IMG/VR virus record: IMGVR_UViG_3300010412_000053
Span: 1-32,723 of that record
DNA: 32,723 nt
From: a virus
Reading direction: 5' to 3' (one strand)
The notes beneath the pieces were generated by a model. That model saw only the letters and a program-made list of their open reading frames with translations, was not told the origin of the DNA and searched no databases. Below are positions 23,406 through 31,039 of the stretch, one piece after another. The position numbers were made by a program, and so were the translations under genes. Numbering within the stretch: the stretch's first letter is position 1; each line of letters begins with the position of its first letter.

Positions 23406-24386
23406 ATGTCATTACAATCTCCAAGAGAATTTTATAAACCATTTGAGTATCCCAAGGCTTATGAGTTTTGGGAAAAACAACAAAACGCACACTGGCTTCC
23501 TTTTGAAGTCGCTATGTCTAAAGATATTAATGATTGGACTGAAAAACTAACAGAATCAGAAAGACTTGTAGTTGGGCAAATCCTTAAATCTTTTACACAG
23601 ACAGAAATTAGCGTCAACGACTACTGGAGTAGAAAAGTAAGTAAATGGTTTCCCAAGCCCGAAATCTGTATGATGGCCTCTGCTTTTGCTTCAATTGAAA
23701 CAATCCATACTGTAGGATACTCTTACTTAAACGATAGTCTAGGATTAGATGATTATTCTGCGTTTTTACAAGACCCTACAGCAGTAGCCAAATTAAATGC
23801 TTTAAGAGTTGTTAAAAGCAAAAGCAAAAAAGATATAGCAAGATCGTTAGCTATTTTTAGCGGATTCACCGAGGGTGTTAATTTATTTAGTTCTTTTGCT
23901 ATTCTTATGAGTTTTGCTCGCTTTAACATGCTTGAAGGGGTAGAAACAATTGTAAGCTGGTCTGTAAGAGATGAATCTCTTCATTCAGAAGCAGGATGTT
24001 GGCTATTTAGAACTTTTATTGAAGAAAATCCAGAAATCTGGGACGATGAATTAAAGAAAGATATTTATGATGCTGCAAGACTATCTGTAAAATTAGAAGA
24101 TGATTTTATTGACAATGCCTTCAGTCTAGGTTCAATCAGGGGCTTAGATGTTGCCGATTTAAAAAACTTCATCAGAATGAGAGCTAATGCCAAGTTAATG
24201 GACTTAGGCCTAAAGACAAACTGGAAAAATATAGATCAAGAATCATTAAAAAGAATGGACTGGTTTGATGAGTTAAGTGGTGGAACTAAATTTGCAGACT
24301 TCTTTAGCGGTCGTGTTACCGACTATAGTAGATCGGGTTTTACAGTTGATAACTTATTTGAAGAAATGGACAAGAAAGAGGAATAA
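23406..24386 (+). CDS. nrdB: Ribonucleotide reductase class I, small (beta) subunit
   Basis: This is the radical-generating subunit that works with NrdA to make deoxyribonucleotides for phage replication. The ferritin-like fold shows the metal ligands E67 (in FTQTEISV), E98 and H101 (SIETIH), E156 (FTEGVN), E190 and H193 (RDESLH). Tyr105, four residues after H101, matches the radical tyrosine Y122 of E. coli NrdB. The first ligand aligns as Glu rather than the usual Asp. The length is 326 aa. I place the start at ATG 23406 because AAAGGGGA lies 5 nt before it; the frame extends upstream to TTG 23376, but that lies before the predicted transcript start. nrdA follows 2 nt later. Confidence 0.93.
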   Translation: MSLQSPREFYKPFEYPKAYEFWEKQQNAHWLPFEVAMSKDINDWTEKLTESERLVVGQILKSFTQTEISVNDYWSRKVSKWFPKPEICMMASAFASIETIHTVGYSYLNDSLGLDDYSAFLQDPTAVAKLNALRVVKSKSKKDIARSLAIFSGFTEGVNLFSSFAILMSFARFNMLEGVETIVSWSVRDESLHSEAGCWLFRTFIEENPEIWDDELKKDIYDAARLSVKLEDDFIDNAFSLGSIRGLDVADLKNFIRMRANAKLMDLGLKTNWKNIDQESLKRMDWFDELSGGTKFADFFSGRVTDYSRSGFTVDNLFEEMDKKEE

Positions 24387-24388
24387 TT

Positions 24389-26176
24389 GTGGAATTAAAT
24401 AAAGAATTAGAAGAATTAAAAAATAAAAATGAAGCCCCTCAGTGGATGTCAGAAGCAGGATATATTACAATTTCTAAGGGTTACAGGTTAAAAGGAGAAA
24501 CTCCTAAAGCAATGTATATGAGGGTAGCTGTTTCTGCAGCAAACTCTTTATTTAAAGATGTTACCCCTACTGTAAGTGTAATCCCTTTAGGATTTGTAAA
24601 AAAAATTCTAGGAATGACAGAACAAGAAATGGCAGAAGTTTTTTTTGAAGCAATGTGGAAAAATTGGATGTGTCCAGCTAGTCCTGTATTAGCAAACATG
24701 GGTACAGACAGAGGATTACCTATTAGTTGTTACGGAAATGATGTAGGTGATTCTGTTCAAAGAATTATGGAATGTGCCACAGAACTTGCTCTTCTATCTA
24801 AAAATTCTGGTGGCGTTGGTATGAACTGGAATAGAATTAGACCTAGAGGCTCTCTAATCAAAAAAGGTGCAAATGGAACATCTGAAGGTATTATTCCTTT
24901 TGCTAAAATCTACGATGCAACAGTAATAGGTATTTCTCAAGGTTCTACTCGTAGAGGAGCAGCATCAGGTAATTTAAACATAGAACATGGCGATTGGTAT
25001 GAATTTGTTAGAATGAGAAGACCTGAAGGGGATATTAACAGACAATGCGGTAACTTACATCATTGTACTGTTATTAACGATTCGTTCATGCAAAAAGTAA
25101 TGGACGGAGATTACGAAGCTCGCTCTAAATGGGCAGAATTAATGAGAAATAGAATGGAAACTGGTGAACCTTATATTATGTATAAAGATAATGTAAATAA
25201 GACCAACCCAGCAGGATATAAAAAGCATGGATTAGAAATTGATATGACTAATATTTGTAGCGAGATTACTTTATTTACAGATGATGAGCATAGTTTTATT
25301 TGTTGTCTAGCTTCAGCAAATTTAGTAAATTTTGACGAATGGAAAACAGAAAGAATAAAAAACCTTTCTTTACCTCAAATCATGACTTTATTTTTAAATG
25401 GAGTTTTAAATGAATTCATTGTTAAGGGTAAAAAAATAGTAGGATTAGAAAAAGTAGTAAGACATGCAGAAAAAGGAAGAGCAATTGGGATAGGGGTTTT
25501 AGGTTGGCATACGTTGCTTCAGTCAAAAAACTTGCCATTTGAATCATTCCAAACAATGATGTTAAATACCGAAATATTTAAGTTTATTCATACAGAAGCT
25601 CAAAGTGCATCTAAAATGTTAGCGGACATTTTTGGAGAACCGATTTGGTGTGAAGGCTCTGGGATGTATAACTCTCATTTGATTGCTATTGCACCTACAA
25701 GATCTAACTCAATAATTTCAGGGGATGTATCTCCAGGAATTGAACCTATCATTGCAAACGCTTATGTAGATAAAACAGCTAAAGGAACTTTTATTAGGAG
25801 AAATCCGTTTCTTATGTTAGTATTAGAGCGTTATAATAAAAATAACGACAAAATATGGAAAGATATAGCAAGAAATCACGGATCAGTACAGCATTTAGAT
25901 TTCCTAACAGAAGAAGAGAAAAACGTGTTTAAAACAGCTTACGAAATTAACCAACTTGCTCTTGTTATGCAAGCATCTCAAAGACAGAAATTTGTTTGTC
26001 AAGCACAAAGTCTCAACCTATTCTTTCCTTTTGGAGTAAATCCTGCGTATTTCAACAAAGTTCACCTTGAAGCATGGAAAATGGGCGTAAAAACTTTATA
26101 CTATTGCAGATCTAAGTCAGGTATTCAGGCAGATGTGGCAAATAGAGATGATGGTTGTTTGTCTTGTGAGGCATAA
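24389..26176 (+). CDS. nrdA: Ribonucleotide reductase class I, large (alpha) subunit
   Basis: This is the catalytic subunit that reduces ribonucleoside diphosphates, paired with NrdB. Active-site features: SPVLANMGTDRGLPISC (first redox cysteine), NSGGVGMNWN, MTNICSEITLF (Asn-x-Cys-x-Glu with the thiyl-radical cysteine), FICCLASANLVNF (second redox cysteine), and a C-terminal CLSCEA tail for re-reduction by thioredoxin or glutaredoxin. At 595 residues it is shorter than E. coli NrdA (761) and starts without an ATP-cone, so dATP shut-off is probably absent. The GTG start has GAGGA 6 nt upstream. No thioredoxin or glutaredoxin gene is seen nearby. Confidence 0.94.
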   Translation: MELNKELEELKNKNEAPQWMSEAGYITISKGYRLKGETPKAMYMRVAVSAANSLFKDVTPTVSVIPLGFVKKILGMTEQEMAEVFFEAMWKNWMCPASPVLANMGTDRGLPISCYGNDVGDSVQRIMECATELALLSKNSGGVGMNWNRIRPRGSLIKKGANGTSEGIIPFAKIYDATVIGISQGSTRRGAASGNLNIEHGDWYEFVRMRRPEGDINRQCGNLHHCTVINDSFMQKVMDGDYEARSKWAELMRNRMETGEPYIMYKDNVNKTNPAGYKKHGLEIDMTNICSEITLFTDDEHSFICCLASANLVNFDEWKTERIKNLSLPQIMTLFLNGVLNEFIVKGKKIVGLEKVVRHAEKGRAIGIGVLGWHTLLQSKNLPFESFQTMMLNTEIFKFIHTEAQSASKMLADIFGEPIWCEGSGMYNSHLIAIAPTRSNSIISGDVSPGIEPIIANAYVDKTAKGTFIRRNPFLMLVLERYNKNNDKIWKDIARNHGSVQHLDFLTEEEKNVFKTAYEINQLALVMQASQRQKFVCQAQSLNLFFPFGVNPAYFNKVHLEAWKMGVKTLYYCRSKSGIQADVANRDDGCLSCEA

Positions 26177-26180
26177 TTTG

Positions 26181-26189
26181 TGATATTAT
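26181..26189 (+). promoter_or_regulatory. Extended -10 promoter TGATATTAT (copy 7)
   Basis: TG-A-TATTAT lies 4 nt after the nrdA stop. The expected start near 26196 falls inside the AAGAGG ribosome binding site (26195-26200), giving a leader of about 10 nt before ATG 26206. No -35 element at normal spacing. Confidence 0.75.
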
Positions 26190-26205
26190 ATATCAAGAGG
26201 TAAAT

Positions 26206-27099
26206 ATGAGCAATCTAGATACAGATTTTTGGGATAGGAATGAAGAAGAGTTAGAATATGATACAGAACAAGAAAGTTCTGAATCATCTTACAATGAAGA
26301 TTCGTATGAAATGGAAGATTCCTTAGAAGGAAATGAAATGGATTTTTTAGATGAGCCAGAAAAACAGTCTAGTGTTGTTGATAACGCTAGAATTCGCTTA
26401 GAACAAGGTAGATTGTACGAAATGCTTATTAAACATGATTTGTTTGAAGGTGTAGATGCTATGCCTCAAGCTATTAATAAAGTTCAATCCGAAATTAAAG
26501 AATTTATAGTAGAAAGACTAGAAATTTTATTAGGAATGAAGGCCGAAAAAGAAAAGGAAGTACATCATATTGTTAAAGAATCTCAATTTAACGAAATTGA
26601 AGTTCAAGCATTAAAAATGATTGCAAGAAAAGTTACTAAAGGAGCTAGTGATAGTGTAGTAACTGAATCAAAAACAAAAAACGAATTAAATAGTGTAAAA
26701 AATAACTTTAAAACACCTCCAAAACCTCAAACTATTTCAAAACCTCAAACACAGAACAGGCCTCAAGCTGTAAAATCGCAGGGAAAGCCTCAAGCTTCGT
26801 CACCGCAGAAGCAGATGGAGAAGAAGACGGTTACTACTAAACCTAAATTTCCTGTGAGAAAGGAAATAACAGACGCTTCACCAGAAGTGCTGGCAAAACA
26901 AGATATTAAATATATCGAATCTTTAAAAAATATGTCTTTAGAAGAAGCAGGAAAGATTGTATCTGAAAAATACGCTAGACCTAGATCTCCTCAAAGAATA
27001 GATCAAGAATCGGTAAATAGATTATACACTCAAAAAATGTCAATTAACGAAACAGCACAAACATTTTCAGCATTATTGGCTGCAGCTAAAAGAAAATAA
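26206..27099 (+). CDS. Unrecognised protein with acidic N-terminus and Pro/Gln-rich linker
   Basis: I do not recognise this 297-residue protein. The first ~55 residues are strongly acidic (Glu/Asp/Ser). A helical domain follows (about 60-150), with RLEQGRLYEMLIKHDLFEG and a helix ending VERLEILLGMKAE. Residues about 165-215 form a low-complexity linker with repeated PKPQ/RPQ/KPQ units. The C-terminus (about 220-297) is helical with NMSLEEAGKIVSEKYARPRS. The DNA coding the linker at about 26775-26835 is visibly richer in G and C than its surroundings. Acidic tail plus flexible linker suits a protein that contacts several partners. The next genes follow closely with TAAGGAG, so an operon is likely. 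Confidence 0.65.
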   Translation: MSNLDTDFWDRNEEELEYDTEQESSESSYNEDSYEMEDSLEGNEMDFLDEPEKQSSVVDNARIRLEQGRLYEMLIKHDLFEGVDAMPQAINKVQSEIKEFIVERLEILLGMKAEKEKEVHHIVKESQFNEIEVQALKMIARKVTKGASDSVVTESKTKNELNSVKNNFKTPPKPQTISKPQTQNRPQAVKSQGKPQASSPQKQMEKKTVTTKPKFPVRKEITDASPEVLAKQDIKYIESLKNMSLEEAGKIVSEKYARPRSPQRIDQESVNRLYTQKMSINETAQTFSALLAAAKRK

Positions 27100-27108
27100 G
27101 GAGAATAT

Positions 27109-27666
27109 ATGAGAGAAGAACAAAAATTACCTAGATCAAAAGAAAAACTTGAAACTTTAACAGAACAAGCATTAAATACAGCAAGAAGAATTTCTGAAAT
27201 GGAACTTATTGTTTTTAATATTGCAAGAGAGAATGAAATTTTAAGAAATGCTTTACAATTAATTCATGAAAAATTAGAAGCTGTTATTTCTTTACAAAAC
27301 AATAATCAGTCATTAACTAATGAAAATATTAATGAAGCTGTTGTAAAAATGAAAGAAGCTTCTTTAAAAGAAAAGATTGATGCAATGGTAAAAGAAGGTA
27401 CTATCGAGCTTGCTGATACTGTAGGAGAAGATTCTTTAATTGTAAGTAGAGAATTAAGTAAAGAAGGTAAAGTAGAAAACCCTAGACTACAATTCTTAGT
27501 AGGAAGATTGGTGGACGAGCTTAAGAATAAATTTTTAAATAAAAAAGTTGGGGATTTGATTGTAGGTGAAGATAATAAATTAGATATCGAAATTATGGAA
27601 ATTTATAATTTAGTAGCCAAGCCTATGACTAGCGAAAATAATCAAAATGAATCAACTCAAGAATAG
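27109..27666 (+). CDS. Unrecognised coiled-coil protein
   Basis: The 185-residue protein has a long N-terminal coiled coil (about 8-65) with heptad-like spacing of Leu, Ile and Glu, a Gln/Asn-rich break (QNNNQSL), and a C-terminal mixed domain with ENPRLQFLVGRLVDELKNKF (about 124-143). No enzyme motif or membrane span. It begins 9 nt after the previous stop with TAAGGAG, and ends 9 nt before the metallophosphoesterase gene. It probably forms dimers or oligomers. Function unknown. Confidence 0.62.
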   Translation: MREEQKLPRSKEKLETLTEQALNTARRISEMELIVFNIARENEILRNALQLIHEKLEAVISLQNNNQSLTNENINEAVVKMKEASLKEKIDAMVKEGTIELADTVGEDSLIVSRELSKEGKVENPRLQFLVGRLVDELKNKFLNKKVGDLIVGEDNKLDIEIMEIYNLVAKPMTSENNQNESTQE

Positions 27667-27675
27667 GTATAAAAA

Positions 27676-28845
27676 ATGAGATTTACAGAAGAACAAATTG
27701 CTTTTATTTTAGAAAAAAAATCAGTAAGCAAAAGAAGTTATGCAGAAATCGTAGCCGCATTTGAGGTAAGGTTTTTAGAAAGTATTTCTGAACCAGAAGT
27801 AAGACAAGTCTGGGAAAGATATAAAAACCAAGATACAACTCCAGCTAGTGATATCAAGGTATTAAAATCTATTGCTAGAGCTAAAAAAACAAGCTCTTTT
27901 GTGGCAAAGGAAAGTAGAACTATCCTTCAACAATGGAATGATAGGGATGATATTTTGGATGCTATCAGAGAAGCTGCTAAGGCTGTCAATAAAATTAAAG
28001 TTAAACCTTATAAAAATGTTAAACACAAAAATAAGGTAGGAATTACAAAAGAATTACTACTATCAGACATCCATTTTGGTAAAAAAACAGATGATTTTAA
28101 TTTAGATGTTTGTAAAAAAAGACTAGAAGAAGTAGTACATGCTACGATTGGAGAGATTGAGCGTGACAAAAAAGACTACAATATTGATGAAATTGTTATA
28201 GCCTTACTAGGTGATATTATTGAAAACTATTCTATGCACGTTTTAGAATCAGCAAAAGGGTGTGAGTTCGGTAATGCAAAACAAGTTTACGAGGCTTTAA
28301 TCAATATATTTAAAATTGTTATTCTACCTTTAAACCAATTAGGTATTCCTATTAGGGTGGTGTGTGTGACAGGAAATCACGATAGAGATGGTGAAAATAG
28401 AACCTATCACAATCCAGGTGAGGAGAATTTTACCCATATTATCTATAATGCACTTAAAGATTTTGCAGAATTTTCAAAACTTAAAAATATACAGTTTATT
28501 ATTCCTAAAGAGCCGTGGGCAATTATTAATATTTACGGAAATACGGTACTTTATGAGCATTATGACAACTGTAAAAACGCAGACAGAAAGGGTTTAGAGA
28601 CTTTAATGACAAAAAGAGCTAATCAACTAGCTATTAATATTGATTATATGCGTGGAGGTCATTTTCATGAGCCTACCAGTTTCCGAAATGGTCGTATGCA
28701 AATTAACGGATGTTTAACAGGAAATGACAGTTTTGCCTCAGTTTTAGGGTTTAATGCCGAAGCATCCCAGACTTTAAATACTTTTGCAAATTCTAAAAAC
28801 AGACGTTATAAAATGTATAAAAGTTTTAATATATTACTAGAATAA
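27676..28845 (+). CDS. Metallophosphoesterase with N-terminal HTH-like domain
   Basis: This is a calcineurin-type phosphoesterase, the second in the window and distinct from the SbcD-like one. Metal ligands: SDIHFG (D131, H133), LLGDIIEN (D180), TGNHDRDG (N234, H235), YEHYDN (H295) and GGHFHE (H329, H331). The first ~55 residues form a helical domain with FTEEQIAFILEKKSVSKRSY and ISEPEVRQVWERY, resembling a DNA-binding helix-turn-helix. A nuclease or phosphatase acting on nucleic acid is therefore plausible. Similar enzymes occur in many phages without a defined role. Its ribosome binding site is weak. A non-coding stretch of about 80 nt follows. Confidence 0.83.
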   Translation: MRFTEEQIAFILEKKSVSKRSYAEIVAAFEVRFLESISEPEVRQVWERYKNQDTTPASDIKVLKSIARAKKTSSFVAKESRTILQQWNDRDDILDAIREAAKAVNKIKVKPYKNVKHKNKVGITKELLLSDIHFGKKTDDFNLDVCKKRLEEVVHATIGEIERDKKDYNIDEIVIALLGDIIENYSMHVLESAKGCEFGNAKQVYEALINIFKIVILPLNQLGIPIRVVCVTGNHDRDGENRTYHNPGEENFTHIIYNALKDFAEFSKLKNIQFIIPKEPWAIINIYGNTVLYEHYDNCKNADRKGLETLMTKRANQLAINIDYMRGGHFHEPTSFRNGRMQINGCLTGNDSFASVLGFNAEASQTLNTFANSKNRRYKMYKSFNILLE

Positions 28846-28895
28846 CCTAATACTTCCAATAACTTAGCTTAGGAGTTTTAGAAAAATTAATCTTT

Positions 28896-28914
28896 AGTTA
28901 TATAGCGTATAACT
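28896..28914 (+). other. Hairpin just upstream of a ribosome binding site
   Basis: AGTTATA (28896-28902) and TATAACT (28908-28914) form a perfect 7-bp inverted repeat with a TAGCG loop. The stem ends next to TAGGAG, the ribosome binding site for GTG 28929. It lies in an 83-nt non-coding gap. It has no T-tract, so it is not a terminator; translational control or RNA processing are possible. Confidence 0.4.
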
Positions 28915-28928
28915 CTAGGAGATATGTA

Positions 28929-29360
28929 GTGGGAAGAGGTTATCGTAAGTTTAATAAGGTTTCTTTCCCCGAAGAAAAAGAAGGGAATGTTAAAGAAGCT
29001 AATAGAAAACTCAGAGCTGAAATTAGAAGTTTAAAAAAGATAATAAAAATTTTAGAAAGCGAAAACAGAACATTGTCTAGATCGTTTAATAAAAGTTGTG
29101 ATTATATTCAAGAAGTTGTAAAGGATAAAAACTTAGAAGACGTAATGGATATGATTAGCGATTTTGACTATAAAGAAACAGAAAAAGGAAGGGAAAAGGA
29201 AAAAGGTAAAAACAGTAGTCAAAAAGAAGACAAAACTTGTCCCAAATGCAATAATGCTAAATATAAGGTGATGAATTTTGGAAGCTTTAAAATACATACC
29301 TGTACATGTGGCTATAGAGAGAAGGTAATAATAGCAAATGAAGGAATCGAAAGAAGTTAA
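28929..29360 (+). CDS. Coiled-coil protein with C-terminal zinc ribbon
   Basis: The 143-residue protein has a basic N-terminus (GRGYRKFNK), a coiled coil (about 22-55, ANRKLRAEIRSLKKIIKILE), an acidic stretch, a Lys/Glu linker (about 83-103), and a C-terminal zinc ribbon with CPKC (105-108) and CTCG (about 125-128). Zinc ribbons of this kind often bind nucleic acid or RNA polymerase. It starts at GTG 28929 with TAGGAG about 8 nt upstream. Its end overlaps the next gene by 23 nt. A regulator of transcription is one reading, but nothing proves it. Confidence 0.65.
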   Translation: MGRGYRKFNKVSFPEEKEGNVKEANRKLRAEIRSLKKIIKILESENRTLSRSFNKSCDYIQEVVKDKNLEDVMDMISDFDYKETEKGREKEKGKNSSQKEDKTCPKCNNAKYKVMNFGSFKIHTCTCGYREKVIIANEGIERS

Positions 29361-29727
29361 AGCATTAAGAAGCAAGCTACTAGGTATGGAAATGGAGTTA
29401 AACTTAATTTCTAGAGATCTTGATCGTTTTAAAGCAGAGTTAAAGTATAATGAAATAATGTTAGAAAATATTTTAGAAAATTTAGATTTTTTAACTAACG
29501 AAGCTGTTGCTATTTCTTTGTCTGAATTTAAAAAAATTAAACATCAAAAAAATTTAATAGAAATGAGGATTAAATACTATAAAGAAAAAATAAGTCCTCT
29601 AGAGCAATCCCTTAATAAAAAAGAAGATTTCCATAAACAAGAAATGGAAAGATTTGAACAGTTATATAGGATGCAATTTAAAAACAACGTATTGGAGTTT
29701 CCTAGTGATAGAAGAAAGAAAGCGTAA
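29338..29727 (+). CDS. Coiled-coil protein (129 aa)
   Basis: This is an almost entirely helical, charged protein. Heptad-like patterns run through ALRSKLLGMEMELNLISRDL (about 9-28) and again through KIKHQKNLIEMRIKYYKEKI (about 66-85), with no catalytic motif, signal or membrane span. It overlaps the zinc-ribbon gene upstream by 23 nt and the sigma-region-4-like gene downstream by 23 nt, so three genes are interlocked. It could be a structural or assembly factor, or an accessory of its neighbours. Confidence 0.62.
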   Translation: MKESKEVKALRSKLLGMEMELNLISRDLDRFKAELKYNEIMLENILENLDFLTNEAVAISLSEFKKIKHQKNLIEMRIKYYKEKISPLEQSLNKKEDFHKQEMERFEQLYRMQFKNNVLEFPSDRRKKA

Positions 29728-29914
29728 AATAGTAGAAGAAGATGATTTTATTGATTGTCCTAAGTTTAAGAATAGTATTAAATTCTTAATTGAAAAAAAT
29801 CCTGATGGAGTTGATGATGAGGTTATCGCTAAAGTTTTAAACATTTCTGTAGAAGAGGTTAATGAATTATATAATAATGCTATTACTAAACTTAAAAAAA
29901 CTTTAGAAGTATAA
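29705..29914 (+). CDS. Small sigma-region-4-like helix-turn-helix protein
   Basis: This is a 69-residue protein whose C-terminal half reads like sigma-70 region 4.2: VDDEVIAKVLNISVEEVNEL followed by YNNAITKLKKTL, the pattern of IGKRLGVSRERVRQIEARALRKLR in sigma factors. It could contact a -35 region or the polymerase beta flap. I place the start at GTG 29705 because GGAG (29694-29697) is 7 nt upstream; the frame extends to ATG 29654, but that adds a segment overlapping the coiled-coil gene and lacks a ribosome binding site. The same window encodes a sigma factor that lacks this very region. A generic small HTH regulator is the alternative. Confidence 0.6.
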   Translation: MIEERKRKIVEEDDFIDCPKFKNSIKFLIEKNPDGVDDEVIAKVLNISVEEVNELYNNAITKLKKTLEV

Positions 29915-29916
29915 TT

Positions 29917-30333
29917 ATGATTTTGATGAGCGAACTATTAAAAGGTAAAAAATTAGAAGATCTTTCAGAAGAAATTCAAACAAACTTAAATAAACTTTTA
30001 CCTATTATTAACAATGTTAGAACTTTATACGGACACCCTATGACTGTATCTTCTTGTGTTCGTACAATGGACGAACATCTTGCTATATACGCAAAAAAAG
30101 GTATCACGGATAAATCTAAAATACCTATGAAATCAAAACATTTGTACGGCCTAGCTGTAGATATTTACGATCCTAATAAAGAATTACAAAAATGGTGTTT
30201 ATCCAACGAGCAGACTCTTAAAGAGATAGGGGTCTGGATGGAATCGTTTGACGCAACACCTAATTGGGTTCATTTTCAAATAGTTCCTTACGGCTCTTAT
30301 CAAGAAGGCAAATCGCTCTGGTTTAAGCCTTAA
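29917..30333 (+). CDS. M15-family peptidase, probable endolysin
   Basis: This is a zinc peptidase expected to cut peptidoglycan peptide cross-links during lysis. The M15 zinc site is complete: SKHLYGLAVD (73-82; S-x-H-x-x-G-x-A-x-D with H75 and D82) and WVHFQ (117-121; H119). It also has SSCVRTMDEHLAIY, typical for this family. At 138 residues it is a single catalytic domain with no wall-binding part and no signal peptide, so release would need a holin; none is clear in the window. The start could be ATG 29917 or ATG 29926; neither has a strong ribosome binding site. A terminator overlaps its stop codon. Confidence 0.85.
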   Translation: MILMSELLKGKKLEDLSEEIQTNLNKLLPIINNVRTLYGHPMTVSSCVRTMDEHLAIYAKKGITDKSKIPMKSKHLYGLAVDIYDPNKELQKWCLSNEQTLKEIGVWMESFDATPNWVHFQIVPYGSYQEGKSLWFKP

Positions 30334-30340
30334 ACTTTTT
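30321..30340 (+). terminator. Probable terminator overlapping the endolysin stop codon
   Basis: GTTTAA (30321-30326) pairs with TTAAAC (30330-30335) around a GCC loop and is followed by TTTTT (30336-30340). The stem contains the TAA stop at 30331-30333. It is AT-rich and therefore weak, but sits directly before a new promoter, as the other terminators do. Confidence 0.5.
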
Positions 30341-30341
30341 C

Positions 30342-30370
30342 TTTACATTCATTTCATTACATGATACTAT
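30342..30370 (+). promoter_or_regulatory. Promoter for the replication genes (copy 8, with a -35 box)
   Basis: TG-A-TACTAT (30362-30370) is a one-base variant of the window's extended -10 element. Unlike the others it also has TTTACA (30342-30347) exactly 17 nt from the hexamer, a good sigma-70 -35 match. The expected start is near 30377, giving a leader with AAGGAG at 30389-30394. Confidence 0.72.
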
Positions 30371-30400
30371 ATAGTAGTAATAAATTACAAGGAGTTTTTT

Positions 30401-31039
30401 ATTAATTATTTATGCTTCGACATCGAGACTGGTGGGTTAGACAAAAAGAAACACACAATTACTGAAGCGTATTTTGGAATATGGAATAGTGATTGGGTTT
30501 TGCTAGATGAGCTTCATGTATATATGAAACATGATAACGGAACAATTGTTGGAGAACCTGAAGCTTTCAAAATAACAGGAATTGATCCTGTTGTATTGTT
30601 AGATAGTCCAGACACTCTTACTTATTCTGAAGCCAGAGAAAAGCTTTTGTCAATGTTAGAAAAACATAAAATCCCAGGAAAAAGATCCCACTATAAATAC
30701 TTAGGACAAAATATAGTAGCTTTTGATATTCCTTTTATGCAAGAGCAAGGTTTTTTTACAGAAACTCATGCAAAAAAAGCAGGAATACACCATAATGCAA
30801 TTGATACCACTCAAATAGTAACTTGGCTTAAAGATATAGATGTATTACCTTCCAATGTAGGGAATTTAGGAAGTTTAGTAGAATATTTCGGTCTTCCTAA
30901 GGGTATTGCTCATAGAGCAAAAGATGATGTTCACATGCAAAAAGAAGTATATATAAAATTATGTGAATTATTCAAGAAAAACTCATTAAACAATTTAGGT
31001 ATGTCAGATAACGATCTATTAAAGATTGTGGAGCTTTAG
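30401..31039 (+). CDS. DnaQ-like 3'-5' proofreading exonuclease with ATT start
   Basis: This is a DEDDh exonuclease likely to proofread for the polymerase encoded next. Counted from ATT 30401 it has 212 residues: Exo I FDIETGGLD (about 6-14), Exo II NIVAFDIPFM (near 103-112), and Exo III HRAKDDVHMQ (near 173-182). The in-frame region from the stop at 30362-30364 to TTG 30500 holds no ATG, GTG or TTG, and starting at TTG would delete the essential DxE motif. ATT 30401 has AAGGAG 6 nt upstream, so ATT appears to be the real start codon. It overlaps the polymerase gene by one base. Confidence 0.85.
   Translation: MNYLCFDIETGGLDKKKHTITEAYFGIWNSDWVLLDELHVYMKHDNGTIVGEPEAFKITGIDPVVLLDSPDTLTYSEAREKLLSMLEKHKIPGKRSHYKYLGQNIVAFDIPFMQEQGFFTETHAKKAGIHHNAIDTTQIVTWLKDIDVLPSNVGNLGSLVEYFGLPKGIAHRAKDDVHMQKEVYIKLCELFKKNSLNNLGMSDNDLLKIVEL

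Noticed and set aside
28212-28220. TGATATTAT match inside the metallophosphoesterase gene.
   Set aside because: It encodes part of the conserved LLGDIIEN metal motif and is over 700 nt from the next gene start, so it is best explained by coding.
28388-28597. Plus-strand frame inside the second metallophosphoesterase gene.
   Set aside because: It lies entirely within a gene with conserved catalytic motifs on both sides and has no ribosome binding site or domain.
28846-28928. Possible tRNA or small RNA gene in the 83-nt gap.
   Set aside because: No cloverleaf or acceptor stem can be drawn; only one short hairpin is seen.
30412-30468. ATG at 30412 as a start in the exonuclease region.
   Set aside because: It is out of frame with the exonuclease and reaches a stop after 18 codons.
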